A stretch of DNA of 64,000 nucleotides from Albugo candida. Lineage: Eukaryota > Oomycota > Peronosporomycetes > Albuginales. Both the position numbers and the translations under genes were made by a program. Within the stretch, counting starts at the first letter, position 1. Each line of letters opens with the position of its first letter. The notes below the pieces were generated by a model, which was not told where the DNA came from, made no database searches, and saw nothing but the letters and a program-made list of their open reading frames with translations. Below, piece after piece: positions 31,013 through 42,520 of this stretch. The stretch lies in the NCBI GenBank assembly GCA_040437565.1, contig JBDOQK010000024.1:1-64000 (forward strand). Reading direction: 5' to 3'.

Positions 31013-32821
31013 TTATGGGCTTACTCTGTCAAGATCGTCAAGTTCCTTGTGTGCTCGCTCTTTCAATTTCCGGAGGTCTTGGAAGCAATTTTTCGTCGAA
31101 ATAGCAGATGCCAAAGGCAAATGAGCATTTGGTGGATTGTACCTGTTCCAAGAATTCAGTCTTTGAGCAATCGTGAAAGTTCGTCACCTTTTACGAAATG
31201 TGACTTCTCCGCCCACAATGCAATTTTTGGTCGGAATTGTACGATGGAGAAGACACGACTTTGTTCTTTTTTGTATCGGTGTTGCAAGAAACTCTTTCAA
31301 TAAATGGCTTTGCTGTGAGGTATCAAATGTGGTTCGAATCTGTCGATTGTGCACAATATCACTTTGATGCATTGTTTGCCAGCACAGAGAGGTTGACGTC
31401 TAAAAAGAAAATCAATCTCACTAGTGATTCAATCAACGCATACCTTCTGATTGTGCTCATCGATATTGCTACTCTTCTCAAGTATCGACGTACTGAAGGA
31501 TTTCGCCAGCATGTTCCGATCGGAATTTCGTCCCACACGAACATTCTTGCACGAAATGGCTCGGGCCAAATGCGGGATGACCATGACTTCATTCATGGCT
31601 TTCTCCGCTGCATCCGCTTTAGCCAGAGATTGCTCATGCAGTGAACTTCCTAATGCCGATTGTTGTCGCTGCAATCGCTTCCATTTCGCTCGAGTTTTGA
31701 CCTCTTCCATCACATCCTCGGGAAAATATTGTTTTCTCGCAATTTGCACGGAAGTGGCACAGAGCTCCAATCCGAGCAGAATCCGACCTACAAACATAAA
31801 GATCTATCTTTCATTGTCAGTGAGGTCCATTTACATTGTGGAAAGTACACGAGCCTCTGCTTTGAGCTCAAATGTGTAGAGATGCCTGGAGCCTGGGAAT
31901 AGATAATGCAACGTCCAGCAAACGCTCGATGCAATTGCGAACGGGTACGCCTGGAAAACAGCATCGAAATTGGACTGGAGCACGTGATTTTGAAGGAGCT
32001 CTACATAGCGCTTGCTGATACTTTGCGCCAGCTGTTGTTTCTCCTTTGTGGATTCCTACCTCAGCAACGTCAGCAGTGCATTCGCGGAATTCAGCAAAGT
32101 GAGACCTGTTGGAAAAATTGGCAAAAACAGAGCCAAAATACATTTTCATACAGCCCGCAGGAGACCTCTGAAAGTACAAATTGTCGAAAGGATTTCCTCC
32201 CTTTGCCGAAATGAATTCTTTTGTAAACATATTGCAAGAAAGCCTCCGTATGGAGAGGAATCGCTGGTACGCTGTCAGTACTTTCGTCCTTTGAGCGATC
32301 GTGATAGCTATCGACACTACGGAGGATATGGCCTTCCATTCCCGCTTGAAGCTGCTTTTCTAAGCGTAATCGAGCATTCTTCCGCGCATCGACTTTTTGA
32401 CATTGCATTTTGTTTTTCAAAAATTGCTAAAATTCGACTCAGCAATCGCATCTTCCGACAAAAAAGCGAGCTTTCTACCTCTTGCTGTGAAATAACATCC
32501 TCTGAGCCGAATAATCGCTCCATCAGAGCATTTTTACGGGCGGACGATTGCGTTAAATTCCCAATCGTACGCCTGGGATTCGAATTTGAACGCGTCGATA
32601 CAAAGTCGTTTCCAAGCATTTGCTTGCGTGTGTCCACTGACATCATTCACGTGAGAATTCAGCCGCACACAAAGCGCAAAGCGCATGTACCAACCGATCT
32701 CAGCCAGCGACTCGAGTCGAGTGCTAATAAGCTTAGCCATCTGCTGCACCAAATGATCATGCGGATTGTCGGACTTCGATGGAGGATAGCGGGAAACCTC
32801 AGCCTTTACTGACGATAGCAT
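31013..32821 (-). CDS. unrecognised multi-exon protein
   Basis: The minus strand holds a chain of open pieces that change frame at plausible short introns. Examples in reading order are VQQMAKLISTRLESLAEIGW, RKNALMERLFGSEDVISQQE (donor GTAGAA, 50-nt intron), MQCQKVDARKNARLRLEKQL, FLQYVYKRIHFGKG, then RAKWKRLQRQQSALG with AEKAMNEV, and a last part IVGGEVTF and FQDLRKLKERAHKELDDLDR. Total length would be about 500-550 residues. The stop is near 31013, or at 30973 if a final 31-nt intron is used. I do not recognise the family, and several splice sites between 31800 and 32200 are unclear. It is convergent with cryptochrome 1 and divergent from OGFOD3 (113 bp). A decayed copy of its WKR..RQQ exon lies near 46870-47010. 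Confidence 0.5.
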
Positions 32822-32934
32822 TTCCACAATCTCAAGATAGAAGTAGTCGTTTCAGCGATGACACGTTCGTCATTAAGGAGAAAATGCCGCAGAAAACGTC
32901 GTCCATTACTTTTAACGGTTAAGTATTCCGTCTC

Positions 32935-33988
32935 ATGTCAAAGCAAAAGCGCCACTCGCGTGCGAAATCGAAACAAACGACGCGATGGAAATGCCTTTCA
33001 CGTGTCTCCCTCCCATTTGCTGTCGTTCTTATCGCTATATCCATCGGTTTGTATCGATATTGGCGTACGAATGATACGTATTTGTCGCGATACCAAAAAG
33101 TTCATCGACACGAATACATTTCTTGCGCCAAATCGAAGAGAGAATTTGTGCCTGGATGTACGGTGAAAGGAGAGAAATGCGGTCGGATTGTACGCGATGA
33201 TTTTATATCGACAAAAGTTGTCCAGCAGCTTCGAGAAATCGCTGAAATTGGCATGGCGAATCGTTCCACGCTCGGGGGACCCACGATAATGGACGCGAAT
33301 TCCGGTACAAAAAGCCCGAAAATGGTTGCTTCGTCCTTTAACGTCTTTGTGCAGGATACGTTAAAGATGGAGATGGCTTGGTGAATATCTACCAGGAATC
33401 CGATCAGTTGGTGGGTCGATTTACTGAGAACCAATTGGAGCTTTACCGAAAGTATGTATTTCATTGCGATCGCATCTGAAATTGACTCCATTTTGCGCTC
33501 AGTGTCGTTGAGAATATTCGAAAAGCGGTGATGGAAGAATTCCAATTGGAAATCTTGTACTTTACAGCGCCGACTTTTATCACTCGAATCATTGGGAATG
33601 CATCGTGGGCGCCCAACGAAATGCATGACGAATACTGGTGAGGTCTTGAATCAATTGTATGCTTCTTTTCATGCGTTTGTGCAGGCATCTCCACGTGGAT
33701 AATGACAACACACCGCATTACGACTATTCCGCATTGCTGTATCTTTCGGATTACGACGAAGAATTCACTGGCGGCTTGTTTGCGTTCAAAGATAAGACTC
33801 GGGTGCACATTGTGGAGCCTTCACGTGGTCGATTGCTGATGTTCACATCCGGGAAAGAGAATTTGCATCATGTACGGAGAGTACGCAGCGGAACGCGATA
33901 TGTGATGAGTATGTGGTTTGCTTGTGACGCTCAAAGAGAATTTCGCAATTTTTTGGATGGAAAAGTGCATCGACATTTCCAAACGTAA
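32935..33988 (+). CDS. OGFOD3: 2-oxoglutarate/Fe(II) oxygenase, OGFOD3-like membrane protein
   Basis: Prolyl-4-hydroxylase-superfamily enzyme that uses Fe(II), O2 and 2-oxoglutarate; its target is unknown. Four exons (32935-33304, 33355-33451, 33503-33637, 33685-33988) with introns of 47-51 nt join in frame to 301 residues. The N-terminus is basic, followed by one membrane helix (SLPFAVVLIAISIGLYRYW), so the catalytic part probably faces the lumen. Iron ligands are seen as HVDND and the later ENLHHVRRV. The 2-oxoglutarate-binding Arg is in GTRYVMSMW. The block YDYSALLYLSDYDEEFTGGLF is close to human OGFOD3. Ends 46 bp from converging cryptochrome 2. Confidence 0.87.
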
Positions 33989-34034
33989 AAGTGACATTAC
34001 ACGATAAACGATCGAGAACGACCAAATTGTGTCG

Positions 34035-35930
34035 CTACTTTTCGTCTTTTACTTCATCGTATTCTCGTGAACGCTTTTTCGGATGGGGTGACGCATTGGT
34101 TTCATGCGATTGCTCGCCATACTTTCGGGCAGCGTACGAAGCTTTCATTCCAGCCATACATCGTCGCATTGCTATCTTATGATCCACGATTGGGAAGGGA
34201 TAATCTTTTCCCACCAAACAATTGGCAAGTCGTTGGACGGTGACTGGAGCTTTCCATGGCTCATAAATATACTTTGCGGGCATTTTCGCTAGAGCTGGAA
34301 TGTACTTTCGAATATATTTCCCTTCTACATCCCATTTCTTCCCAAATGTCGATGGACTGTACACTCGAAAGTATGCGGTAAAGAAGGCTGACGCACTCAG
34401 CCAAAGCCAATTCCCGCAGTTGATGGACCAGTCGTGATCAATTAGACGCTCCTGGAACACTTCCAAGCCGCGAACCCACGATATGTAGAGATCGCCTCGA
34501 GTCAGAAAGCAGGCAACGGAGTGTCGTGCTAAGTGATGCATCCATCCTTCCTCTTTCAATTGAATCATAATCGCATCGATCCAAGGATAACCGGTCTGAC
34601 CTTCTTTCCAAGCTTCGAATTGTGCTTTTGCCAGCTTTTCATCTTCAGATAGAGCTTCTTCTTCTTCGATGGTCTTCGGTAAGGTATGCCATCGCCAGTC
34701 AATGTGTAGACACAAAGGATTCCCTTCCATTTTGTCAAAGTGAGGATTCGCATGTCCATTGCAATGGAAAAACTCGCGCCAAAGAAGTTGGCCATCCAAA
34801 CTCACTGGCGGTGCCGAAGAAGCTTTTGCATGTCGATTTTGTATGTCTCGTACGCGATGAAAGAATGTTCGTGTGCTTATGCATCCAAAGTATAAGTACG
34901 GACTGAGTGAGGTTGTCGATTTTGAAGGACACGTTTCTGCTGGGGACGTCTTTGGCTTTTCAAATTTGACAACTTGGCCTTCGTTCTTGCAATACTCTTG
35001 AAGGATCTTTAATGCGACATTCTCGCCTCCATAAATGAAGGAGTGGCGTTCCGGTTTCTCAAAGCCAAATTCGGATACTTCAGGAACGCGAAAGAGTTTT
35101 TGTGGGCCGGCAATCACATCAATCCACGATTGAGATTGAGTACTGATAGCTTGTTCGTGTGAGACGTTCAAATATTCTTCTTCCACCAAGCGCTTGTATA
35201 ATCCTTCGCGAGAATCTTCCCAACCGGGAATGCTTGAAGGCATCGGAAGCGGCTTGGCTGGTTCCGGGAAAGTTGCGACTGTCCGAAGAAAGGATGTGTA
35301 CGTGGCTGGAGCTTTCCCTCCATTCTTCTCCATGACTTGATCTAGATCGTATAGCGTATATCCCCGCGTAGTCTCTACGTGTATGTCTAATGAAGCTGCC
35401 AACTCTCGTACACGTTCATCTCGAGCGGTCGCGAACGGCTCAATCGTTTGATCAAAGAACATGTGCGTGATCTTCCATGCTGGAAGAATACGACGAAATA
35501 CTTCGATCCCTTCTCCACGAGCGATAATGAGACGAGAACCACGTGATGCGATTGCTTCTGCAAGACTTCCCACACTCTCTAATAAAAACTGGAATCGATT
35601 TACACCGCATAACAGTCGTTTTGGACGATGTATGATATACAAAGGGATCAATTGAACTGATTCCGTGTCGTTGTGTGCTTCCACAAATTTGAGCGCCCGA
35701 TGTAATGCGAGATTGTCGTGCAAGCGCAAGTCACGACGGAACCACATAATTGCTCGAATTGATGGCATCGTTGCGTGTTTGTCGGTAATTTTCGATTCCA
35801 AAGAAGAATCTTCAAACACATCAAAACAGTTTTGTATCTCGAATGCATCGATTCCTGATGCACTTTCTTCATTCTCATAAAAATCAGCTGGAAACGCTCC
35901 AAAATCCAACAAATCTTGATGACTTTCCAT
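34035..35930 (-). CDS. animal-type cryptochrome/(6-4) photolyase 2
   Basis: Single exon, 631 residues from ATG 35930. The photolyase-like N-domain starts at IMWFRRDLRLHDN. The FAD domain has SLDGQLLWREFFH, YPWIDAIM, GWMHHLARHSVACFLTRGDLYISW and WSINCGNWLWLSAS. HHLARH is the exact (6-4) photolyase histidine motif. The C-terminal tail is short, basic and acidic by turns (KKRSREYDEVKDEK), possibly a nuclear signal. It is closer to standard (6-4) photolyases than cryptochrome 1, which has HHHARH. The two genes face opposite ways 3-7 kb apart. Confidence 0.95.
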   Translation of the reverse strand: MESHQDLLDFGAFPADFYENEESASGIDAFEIQNCFDVFEDSSLESKITDKHATMPSIRAIMWFRRDLRLHDNLALHRALKFVEAHNDTESVQLIPLYIIHRPKRLLCGVNRFQFLLESVGSLAEAIASRGSRLIIARGEGIEVFRRILPAWKITHMFFDQTIEPFATARDERVRELAASLDIHVETTRGYTLYDLDQVMEKNGGKAPATYTSFLRTVATFPEPAKPLPMPSSIPGWEDSREGLYKRLVEEEYLNVSHEQAISTQSQSWIDVIAGPQKLFRVPEVSEFGFEKPERHSFIYGGENVALKILQEYCKNEGQVVKFEKPKTSPAETCPSKSTTSLSPYLYFGCISTRTFFHRVRDIQNRHAKASSAPPVSLDGQLLWREFFHCNGHANPHFDKMEGNPLCLHIDWRWHTLPKTIEEEEALSEDEKLAKAQFEAWKEGQTGYPWIDAIMIQLKEEGWMHHLARHSVACFLTRGDLYISWVRGLEVFQERLIDHDWSINCGNWLWLSASAFFTAYFRVYSPSTFGKKWDVEGKYIRKYIPALAKMPAKYIYEPWKAPVTVQRLANCLVGKDYPFPIVDHKIAMRRCMAGMKASYAARKYGEQSHETNASPHPKKRSREYDEVKDEK

Positions 35931-36084
35931 GAGCTTCGCGTTCGTAACAGTGATACAGTGACAAAACAATCGACACAATTGGTCAATTTGTGATACAAAA
36001 CACTATTGATTGGTAGCAATACGCTCATACAAAGTCCAAGGTATTTCTCGAGAATTGGCATTGCGGTGTAATGGCTTGTGTGTG

Positions 36085-37800
36085 TAAGTCCCACCATGAT
36101 GCGATCGGGTTGATCTGCGTGTACTAATGAATGCCATACTTTCCGTAAACATTACTATCTCCAAGAATCGAAGCCTTGGTTCCTGTGAAGGAGAATATTG
36201 GAAGAAGTACTGGAATGGGGACTTTAATTCCAATTTGGTCGACATCGATTTCGTGTTCGATTTCCGGCCAGATGATTCTAAAGACGTGAAATAGCTCAAC
36301 CGTTACCATAAGAATTCCAATTGATCATTTTATTGCTTCCAAGTGAGTCGACCGACAAGCACACGAGCACAGGAGTAAATACCTCTTTGGTGTACGTATT
36401 ATTGTGCACGCTGACATTGTTCAATACTGTAGGCCCAACAAAGTTTCCATCAGGGTGATTTTCCCCACGAATGTGGAGTCTGTCCAATACGCATTCGGCT
36501 TCATATCTTGAATAAGATTTTCCNNNNNNNNNNNNNNNNNNNNNNNNNNNNNNNNNNNNNNNNNNNNNNNNNNNNNNNNNNNNNNNNNNNNNNNNNNNNN
36601 NNNNNNNNNNNNNNNNNNNNNNNCCCACGAATGTGGAGTCTGTCCAATACGCATTCGGCTTCATATCTTGAATAAGATTTTCCACGTTAACTTTTGCAGC
36701 TTGAGATATATGCGGACTGGTTTCCGCTCAACCTTCTGCTCCTCCGTCTACCATGAGGAACTTTGCGCATTCAATTTTGCCCACTTTGGAAAACAGATAA
36801 TTAAGGAGAACATGTCGAGTACTTGCGTCTGTGTCGTTCCAACGCAAAAAATAGCAAAAGAGATGGCCATGCAGCGTTGACCCGATGCTCCATAAGCTAC
36901 CCCAATGATCGCGTTTATTGCGTGAGCTTCATCACAATCCGGAAGAATGACGTCGTGATTCTTGGCCCCGTGGCTACCTTGAATCCCTTTACCATTCGCA
37001 CTACCTCGTGCATGAAAATACTTTCCAGTATTTCCTTCAACAAACGATATGGCTTTGATCTCGGGTGCATCACATACTTTCGACAGAACCCTACCAGCTG
37101 TGGCGATTTTGTAAGTAGTAACAGTGAGTCATAAATGATATTGAGCTCTCCGCTTGGTAGGCCAGTCTCTTTTGCCAGCTTTGCGAGAATCCATGCATCC
37201 ACACTGAGAGCTGATCAAAACAATATAAAACCGAGAGGTTCACCATCGTCGCTCCTGTAACCTTTTGCTCAAAGCGGTAGCATTGCTGGGAAATTGAATA
37301 AGCAGATGCCGGAACACGCACACATGTTGTCGGTACGACTAGGTATCGATTCCATGTGCCAAGTTCTCTAGTGTTTCTCCCATCATCAAATTAGCAGCTC
37401 CGCAAGCGTGTTCGATGACTTTCAGTCTCATCCAAATAATTTGCAATAGAAAAAATGGATTAGTTTATTATAAAGTATTCAAGCCTCGATGTACGTCGCC
37501 TTTGGCATACAATATTGTTTTTACCTGCTCCGTAGTGATCGATCGAGTGTGGAGAAGAGAAGGAATACTTGTCATATAGCGAATTTCTATTATGTCTGGG
37601 ACTCCCACGACGAGAGTTCCGGTGGGTCTGGTTCCCACCTCACATATGCACGAGAGGCTTTAATTTAAACATGACCGGCTGGCTGTGTTGTATACCGACT
37701 ATTCTCCATCCGACGAAAGCATTCTGTGCCGCGTAAACTGCTCTTTTCACTTCTGTTTTAGTGGCTTCAGGAACATGAATGTATCACTTCACTGATTGCC
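36085..37800 (-). pseudogene. ALDH6A1: methylmalonate-semialdehyde dehydrogenase (ALDH6 family) relic
   Basis: Read on the minus strand, pieces follow the human ALDH6A1 order. They are an N-terminal segment ending VMFKLKPL, then KVIEHACG with MMGET, FNFPAMLPL-like DNA, SFVEGN with FHARGSANGK, AKNHDVILPD, the active-site region GVAYGASGQRCMA (catalytic Cys kept), GNFVGPTVLNNV, then [16 protein letters not shown], and GKYGI with YTQINPIASWW. The pieces fall in different frames with stops between them and no good introns, so it is probably a pseudogene of a host valine/pyrimidine-catabolism gene. The gap at 36524-36623 lies inside it. Shorter pieces of the same gene recur at 51500-52180 and 58280-58450. 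Confidence 0.75.
36465..36683. repeat. duplicated gap flanks in the dehydrogenase relic (assembly artefact)
   Basis: About 60 nt left of the gap (from about 36465 to 36523) reappears right of it (36624-36683). Confidence 0.85.
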
Positions 37801-38353
37801 AATAAAGAAAAATGATGTGTTTCTATATGTTAATACGAAATCTTCTCGCGTACTGGGTGATTTAGATTTATCCAGTGTTGACTTTCCGACTGAATAAAGC
37901 TCTATTTATGAATAATAGGACGCGTTTTTGATTAATGAGATAATGAGGTTCTCAAAGCAACTAAGAATGTTGATTGTATTACTGTTGAGATTCGCGCGGG
38001 AAGAATGAATAGATCGCAAGTAAAGTTGCACTTTGCAGCGCGGTTGAAGTTCGAAATGCAGGTCAAATATCGATAGTACCGGTACATCTATGATTGCAGA
38101 AGCTTGAGGCTTATGATTATGATATACTATAAAAACATGATTATGACGCGGCATCACTGCCACATCCACCTTCATGCAACAATTCGTTGGTCACAATTCG
38201 TTTTGGTGCCAATGTAAATGCGCCTTTAAACACATGTTGATGCTACTTTCCATTTATTATAGGGCAATGCATCATAGGGGGTACTCGATGTCAATTTGAA
38301 GCCGTTGGCACGAAGTCAAATGTTTACACAGCGGAACTCTTAGCAGTATCCCA
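37801..38353. repeat. array repeat segment X, copy 1
   Basis: The block near 37990-38180 (AAAGTTGCACTTTGCAGC and TCAAATATCGATAGTACCGG) recurs near 52310-52400 and 58670-58800 with substitutions and small length changes. It forms part of the duplicated unit that lies upstream of array genes. No intact ORF is shared by all three copies. Confidence 0.6.
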
Positions 38354-39136
38354 TTGACACCGTATTCAATGAGCCCATCAAAGTTGAAAGTTATTCGGCA
38401 AGTGTGCGCGCACAAATACTCTCTTCTTATTCTGTGGCGTTTCCGACGTGAAGAAGACGTACGGATCGTTTCTTGTTATAGTGAACTTATAAATAAAAGG
38501 CTGTTTGGAGATGTGCAACAAGGTGATAGCTCTTCCTATTTAGCGGATATGACGTTCGTGGGGTTTAATGAAGCTGGATAGGAGCTCCAAAACTCACCTT
38601 GTAAAAGGACCTTGACACTCTCAGATACACGTTGAAAGTAGATTTCCAGTGCGAGATTTTTCAGCTCCATGCAATTTTGTGGTATGCTTGCTGCAACATC
38701 AGCAAGATGTACTTCCTAGCCGAGATGTGGGTAATTGATCAGGCTGGCTCAGTAGCTATTTTAGGGGATGGAAAGGTATCAAACATCAATTGCACGATGA
38801 TACAACCGTGGTGTTAGAAGAAGCCAGCGGCGAACTCACTCACGTATGTCAAGTCCGTGTCGAAATTAGCGCGAGAAAACGAATTATCGAAACGTTGAGA
38901 CCTTACAACTTATCGATATTCAAATCTGTTTGTAGAATGAAAACTCGAGCTACACGATAGTTTTCAGCGTTTACTGAGAAATTTGGTCAAAACAAATGAA
39001 TCAGTTTTCTTTGCTCGCTACTATCGAGTATACCCAAATCTTATAAAGAGTCAGAAAGAAGATGCTTCAGCAGAATCGTTTGATACATTGTTTGACGGTC
39101 TGAAGAAGGAGACCAAAGACAGAAAAGAGTCTTGAG
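38354..39136 (+). pseudogene. second array family (LRREED family), decayed copy 1
   Basis: The segment shows traces of a protein also found at 53819-54350 and 60411-61112. They are FRREEDV, then GDVQQGDSSSYLADM, then DNA matching a membrane segment, and a better-kept last part (LLRNLVKTNES, YPNLIKSQKEDA, FDTLFDGLKKETKDRKES). The frame is broken more than once. The family is not one I know. A single membrane helix in copy 3 suggests a small membrane protein. Confidence 0.55.
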
Positions 39137-40511
39137 ACGACGAAGGTGTTTCTCAAATCAAGTGCATCCAATACATAGAATCCATCCTTGTCAGCTGATC
39201 ATTGAAGGCTGGAGGGATTACTTAAGAAGCTGTTTCTTTGAAGCTTGTTGGACTCCATGTTCATCGAATTTTTCTAATCCAACGGAATCGTGCCACACCT
39301 TCGGAATATCAGTTTTCCAATGGTACGGCCACGTGGAAAGCTATGATGCGTCTTAGAGCCGCACGGACTTGAACGAATGCGTGCTTTTTTACACCCAGCG
39401 CGTTGCATGATCTCAGTGCTTATTGACTATGATGCCATGGAAATACAATATGCGAGGAGAAATCTTTAGCTGGTGCTTCACGAAAGCTTTCCTTACATTT
39501 TGTCGACGGATCTAATATCGAATGTGTGACATTCTTTCGACTCCTACAAGGCTTCGATTTTGAAATAATAACATAAGTGGTCCGGGTGAGTCTTGTCCTT
39601 TCCACAATTGAGCAAGCATGGACTGATCTAACGTTAAAAACCGGCTTGGTTGGCACTTACCGTCTTGCTGTGCTGGACCTCTTCATATCAGATGTCGTTG
39701 CTCAAGTAGCTCTAGTACTGGTGGCGGTGCTTGAGCACTTGGAGTGGACAACATCTTACACCGCCATTATTAAATTTCAGCTTTTGATATGATCCAATAT
39801 TTTCAAAAACAATCGCACGCTCGAATCGCTGTCGAATTTACATTATGTTGCAAATTGTTCATTTCCTGGATTCTTGCTAAGGGCAGGGCGATCAGAATTG
39901 AAAACTACGTCTGGCAGCACTTTCCATTGCATCTTTTTCAATTCAGGTTAGAAACTCTTCTGTAAACGCCACTCACCAGTCTCAATTAAAAATAACAAAG
40001 CGGCATTGTCACTATGCGCTGGACGGCTGTAATGATTTGCGTAGACGATAACAGAGCTTGTAGGAGATAGGCCGGGAAGCTCAGAATCTCCCCATATGCA
40101 TAAGATGAACTAAACATGCCGAGGATCTTTCAACGAGTAAGGAGGCTATACACTAGCATGATAGGTAGGAAAATTTTGCCACAACGCAAAGCATAGAAAT
40201 GGGCACCATCCACCGCGTTTTCAGCTTAGGCTTAAGTACAGCTCGGTATACAAGAAAGCCAGAGGAAAGCACACATTCTAAAATACAGAGCGTTGTAACT
40301 TGTTCGGTTTCGAATGAAAGCATGCATGCACATCCTTCCGCCCTCTTCAACTGCCAATGATGCACATGGGTACTTGGATAGAACACAGAAAGGACGCATT
40401 CTAGAATACGAAACGTTGCATGCTGCCCAACTTGCTAGTTAAAGCATAGCACACGCCATTCTGATTCCTACAAATCTACCATTTTCGAAAAGTCAACTGA
40501 GCGCACAGAAG
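39137..40511. repeat. array unit spacer upstream of gene A
   Basis: No gene. Blocks here recur in the other units, for example the segment around AAGCTTTCCTTACAT at about 39475-39500, also at about 43740, 44220, 55040 and 61550. The last 60 bp (GATGAAAGCC at the start codon) match the sequence before gene E. Confidence 0.6.
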
Positions 40512-41933
40512 ATGAAAGCCTTCTCTTCGAAAACGTACGCTGCTCTTGTACTCGGTGTATTACAAGCTCGCCATCACTTTGTGGCCGCTACATTAGATTT
40601 TACCGTTAATATATGGCCTGAAATACGCTTAGAGAATGATAATCGTGTGCTTCATTCGATTGACCTAATGGAGAAGTATACTGTCTCAATCGACTCTGGT
40701 CATATCAGTCGCCGTACTGCGAAAGTTACCTCAGAGGAAGAGTTCAAACGTGGAGGAAAAGGCTCTGTGAACTCAATGACTGGTTCGGCAAGCCATAAAA
40801 CTGGTAAAATGCGAAATGATTTTAATGGTGATTTATCTCGAAGTCTACTGGAAAATTCAAGTACTGCAGATCAGCTTTTGGCTCATAATCTAGAAGACAA
40901 ATCGAGTATTTGGCATGTTGACACAATTGTGACGGAGAATCTTAATACTGTTTTGCATACGACCGGCTGGAAGTTGCTCGGATCTCTTTTGATTGAATGG
41001 TTTAAAATTAAGCTGCTATATGCTTTCGAGAATCGTGTTTTTATGGAACGTAAAGCTTACGTGAAAAGACATGACGGGGTGTATAGTCATGCATGGACAG
41101 CGGAAAAAGGTTATGTGTTCGAGATCGGATTACCGGAACCAATACATCCTGGATCAGCGCGCGAGGATGACCAACTTCTACGGGTGACTGTAGATCGCGG
41201 CAGCTCTGAGCAATTTCCCGTGAAAATGCGAGTAGATCTCGACACAGAAACTATCAGTATACCACCACCTCTCTATAGGTCATGCCAAAGAGATCTAAAT
41301 ATCCTCCACTTCTGGGTAGCAAAAGACGGAAATGGAAACGCTGTATTTCAAGGAGCGTACTCCAGTATCAATGATCTTGCTATCATGCACCCATGTGAAT
41401 TGCCGAAAATGGCTATCACCGTGAGAATTCCTGATGCTGGATCCTTCAGAANNNNNNNNNNNNNNNNNNNNNNNNNNNNNNNNNNNNNNNNNNNNNNNNN
41501 NNNNNNNNNNNNNNNNNNNNNNNNNNNNNNNNNNNNNNNNNNNNNNNNNNNTCTCGACACAGAAACTATCAGTATACCACCACCTCTCTATAGGTCATGC
41601 CAAAGAGATCTAAATATCCTCCACTTTTGGGTAGCAGAAGACGGAAATGGAAACGCTGTATTTCAAGGAGCGTACTCCAGTATCAATGATCTTGCTATCG
41701 TGCACCCATGTGAATTGCCGAAAATGGCTATCACCGTGAGAATTCCTGATGCTGGATCCTTCAGAATCAATCTCTCTGCATATACCGTTTATGATGAAGG
41801 AATTTGTACTTTTCTGATTATGCAATCAAAGGATGATGTATTAGTACTTGGAGCTCCAATACTAAAATCTTGCTCTGTTATCATTCGAAACACAAATCGT
41901 GAATTAGCATATCAATTCCTTTGTCGTGATTGA
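40512..41933 (+). CDS. secreted array protein A (pepsin-lobe-like family)
   Basis: The start MKAFSSKTYAALVLGVLQA is a signal peptide ending near FVAA, followed by a mature part beginning TLDFTVNIWPEI. Family blocks are YTVSI (near 56-60), SSIW, GWKLLGSLLIEWFKIKLLY, AYVKRHDGVYSHAW, then VDLDTETISIPPPLY, LSAYTV and VLVLGAPIL near the C-terminus. The last three blocks have the order and spacing of the pepsin C-terminal lobe (DT-G-x-x-P ... Y ... hLG..hLR). The catalytic Gly is Glu here, so activity is unlikely. The gap artefact (41237-41451 against 41552-41766, three differences) adds 105 codons in frame; the true length is about 368 residues, near gene E (353). Single exon. Confidence 0.85.
   Translation: MKAFSSKTYAALVLGVLQARHHFVAATLDFTVNIWPEIRLENDNRVLHSIDLMEKYTVSIDSGHISRRTAKVTSEEEFKRGGKGSVNSMTGSASHKTGKMRNDFNGDLSRSLLENSSTADQLLAHNLEDKSSIWHVDTIVTENLNTVLHTTGWKLLGSLLIEWFKIKLLYAFENRVFMERKAYVKRHDGVYSHAWTAEKGYVFEIGLPEPIHPGSAREDDQLLRVTVDRGSSEQFPVKMRVDLDTETISIPPPLYRSCQRDLNILHFWVAKDGNGNAVFQGAYSSINDLAIMHPCELPKMAITVRIPDAGSFRXXXXXXXXXXXXXXXXXXXXXXXXXXXXXXXXXXLDTETISIPPPLYRSCQRDLNILHFWVAEDGNGNAVFQGAYSSINDLAIVHPCELPKMAITVRIPDAGSFRINLSAYTVYDEGICTFLIMQSKDDVLVLGAPILKSCSVIIRNTNRELAYQFLCRD
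41237..41766. repeat. near-duplicated gap flanks in gene A
   Basis: The 215 nt at 41237-41451 and 41552-41766 differ at three places: one silent, one Lys/Glu, one Met/Val. The other gap repeats that I compared base by base look identical. This pair may be two alleles of a diploid, or two close paralogues joined by the scaffolder. Confidence 0.8.
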
Positions 41934-42079
41934 CCGAGTTTCTATGGTATGATATGGGGGTAATCATTATGTTTAGAAGCTTCACAGTGAAGCCGTCGCG
42001 ATTGTTACCCAATAAGCTCAATACATAAGATGAATTGTGGGGAATCTTAACATCGTTTTCTCTTTTGGATCAATAATTG

Positions 42080-42520
42080 GTCAAGATTCATGATAACAGA
42101 TTGATGTGATCCGTAGACGCAACTTTCAACTATAGTGCTGCCTTACATTTCGACAATGACGTGGGTGAAACATAGCTTGCGGGCTCTAAGCTTCATACAT
42201 AGAAATGGATTCTAATTGAGTCACATAGGTCCCTCGTAGATCAAGATGCATGTACCTGATAATTTCAACCTCAAAAAATTGATTTGGACGGTAGTCAGCG
42301 ATTCATGATAGTCAAGATCACTTGCTGAATGCACCGTGTTACAGCAAAAGAATACGCTTCAGATCCACCGAGACGAAAAAATATTGGGCATCACACAGCC
42401 GGGGTAAAAGAACCAAAAAAATCGTTGCAATACTCGCGTCGAGGATGAAAACTAAACTGCTAGACGCCATATCTACGAAAGGATGCTTACGTGGCTGGTT
42501 TCAAAAGTTTTGATGTAATG
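42080..42520 (-). pseudogene. minus-strand secreted-like family, decayed copy 1 (3' of gene A)
   Basis: Read on the minus strand, SSLVFILDASIATIFLVLL resembles the leader of the better-kept copy at 45396-45851, and the shared DNA GACTATCATGAA follows. The frame is not intact. Confidence 0.4.

Noticed and set aside
40692-40700. Asp-Ser-Gly in protein A as an active first-lobe aspartate
   Set aside because: The motif is not kept in E, C or D, and the usual hydrophobic context is weak. Likely coincidence.
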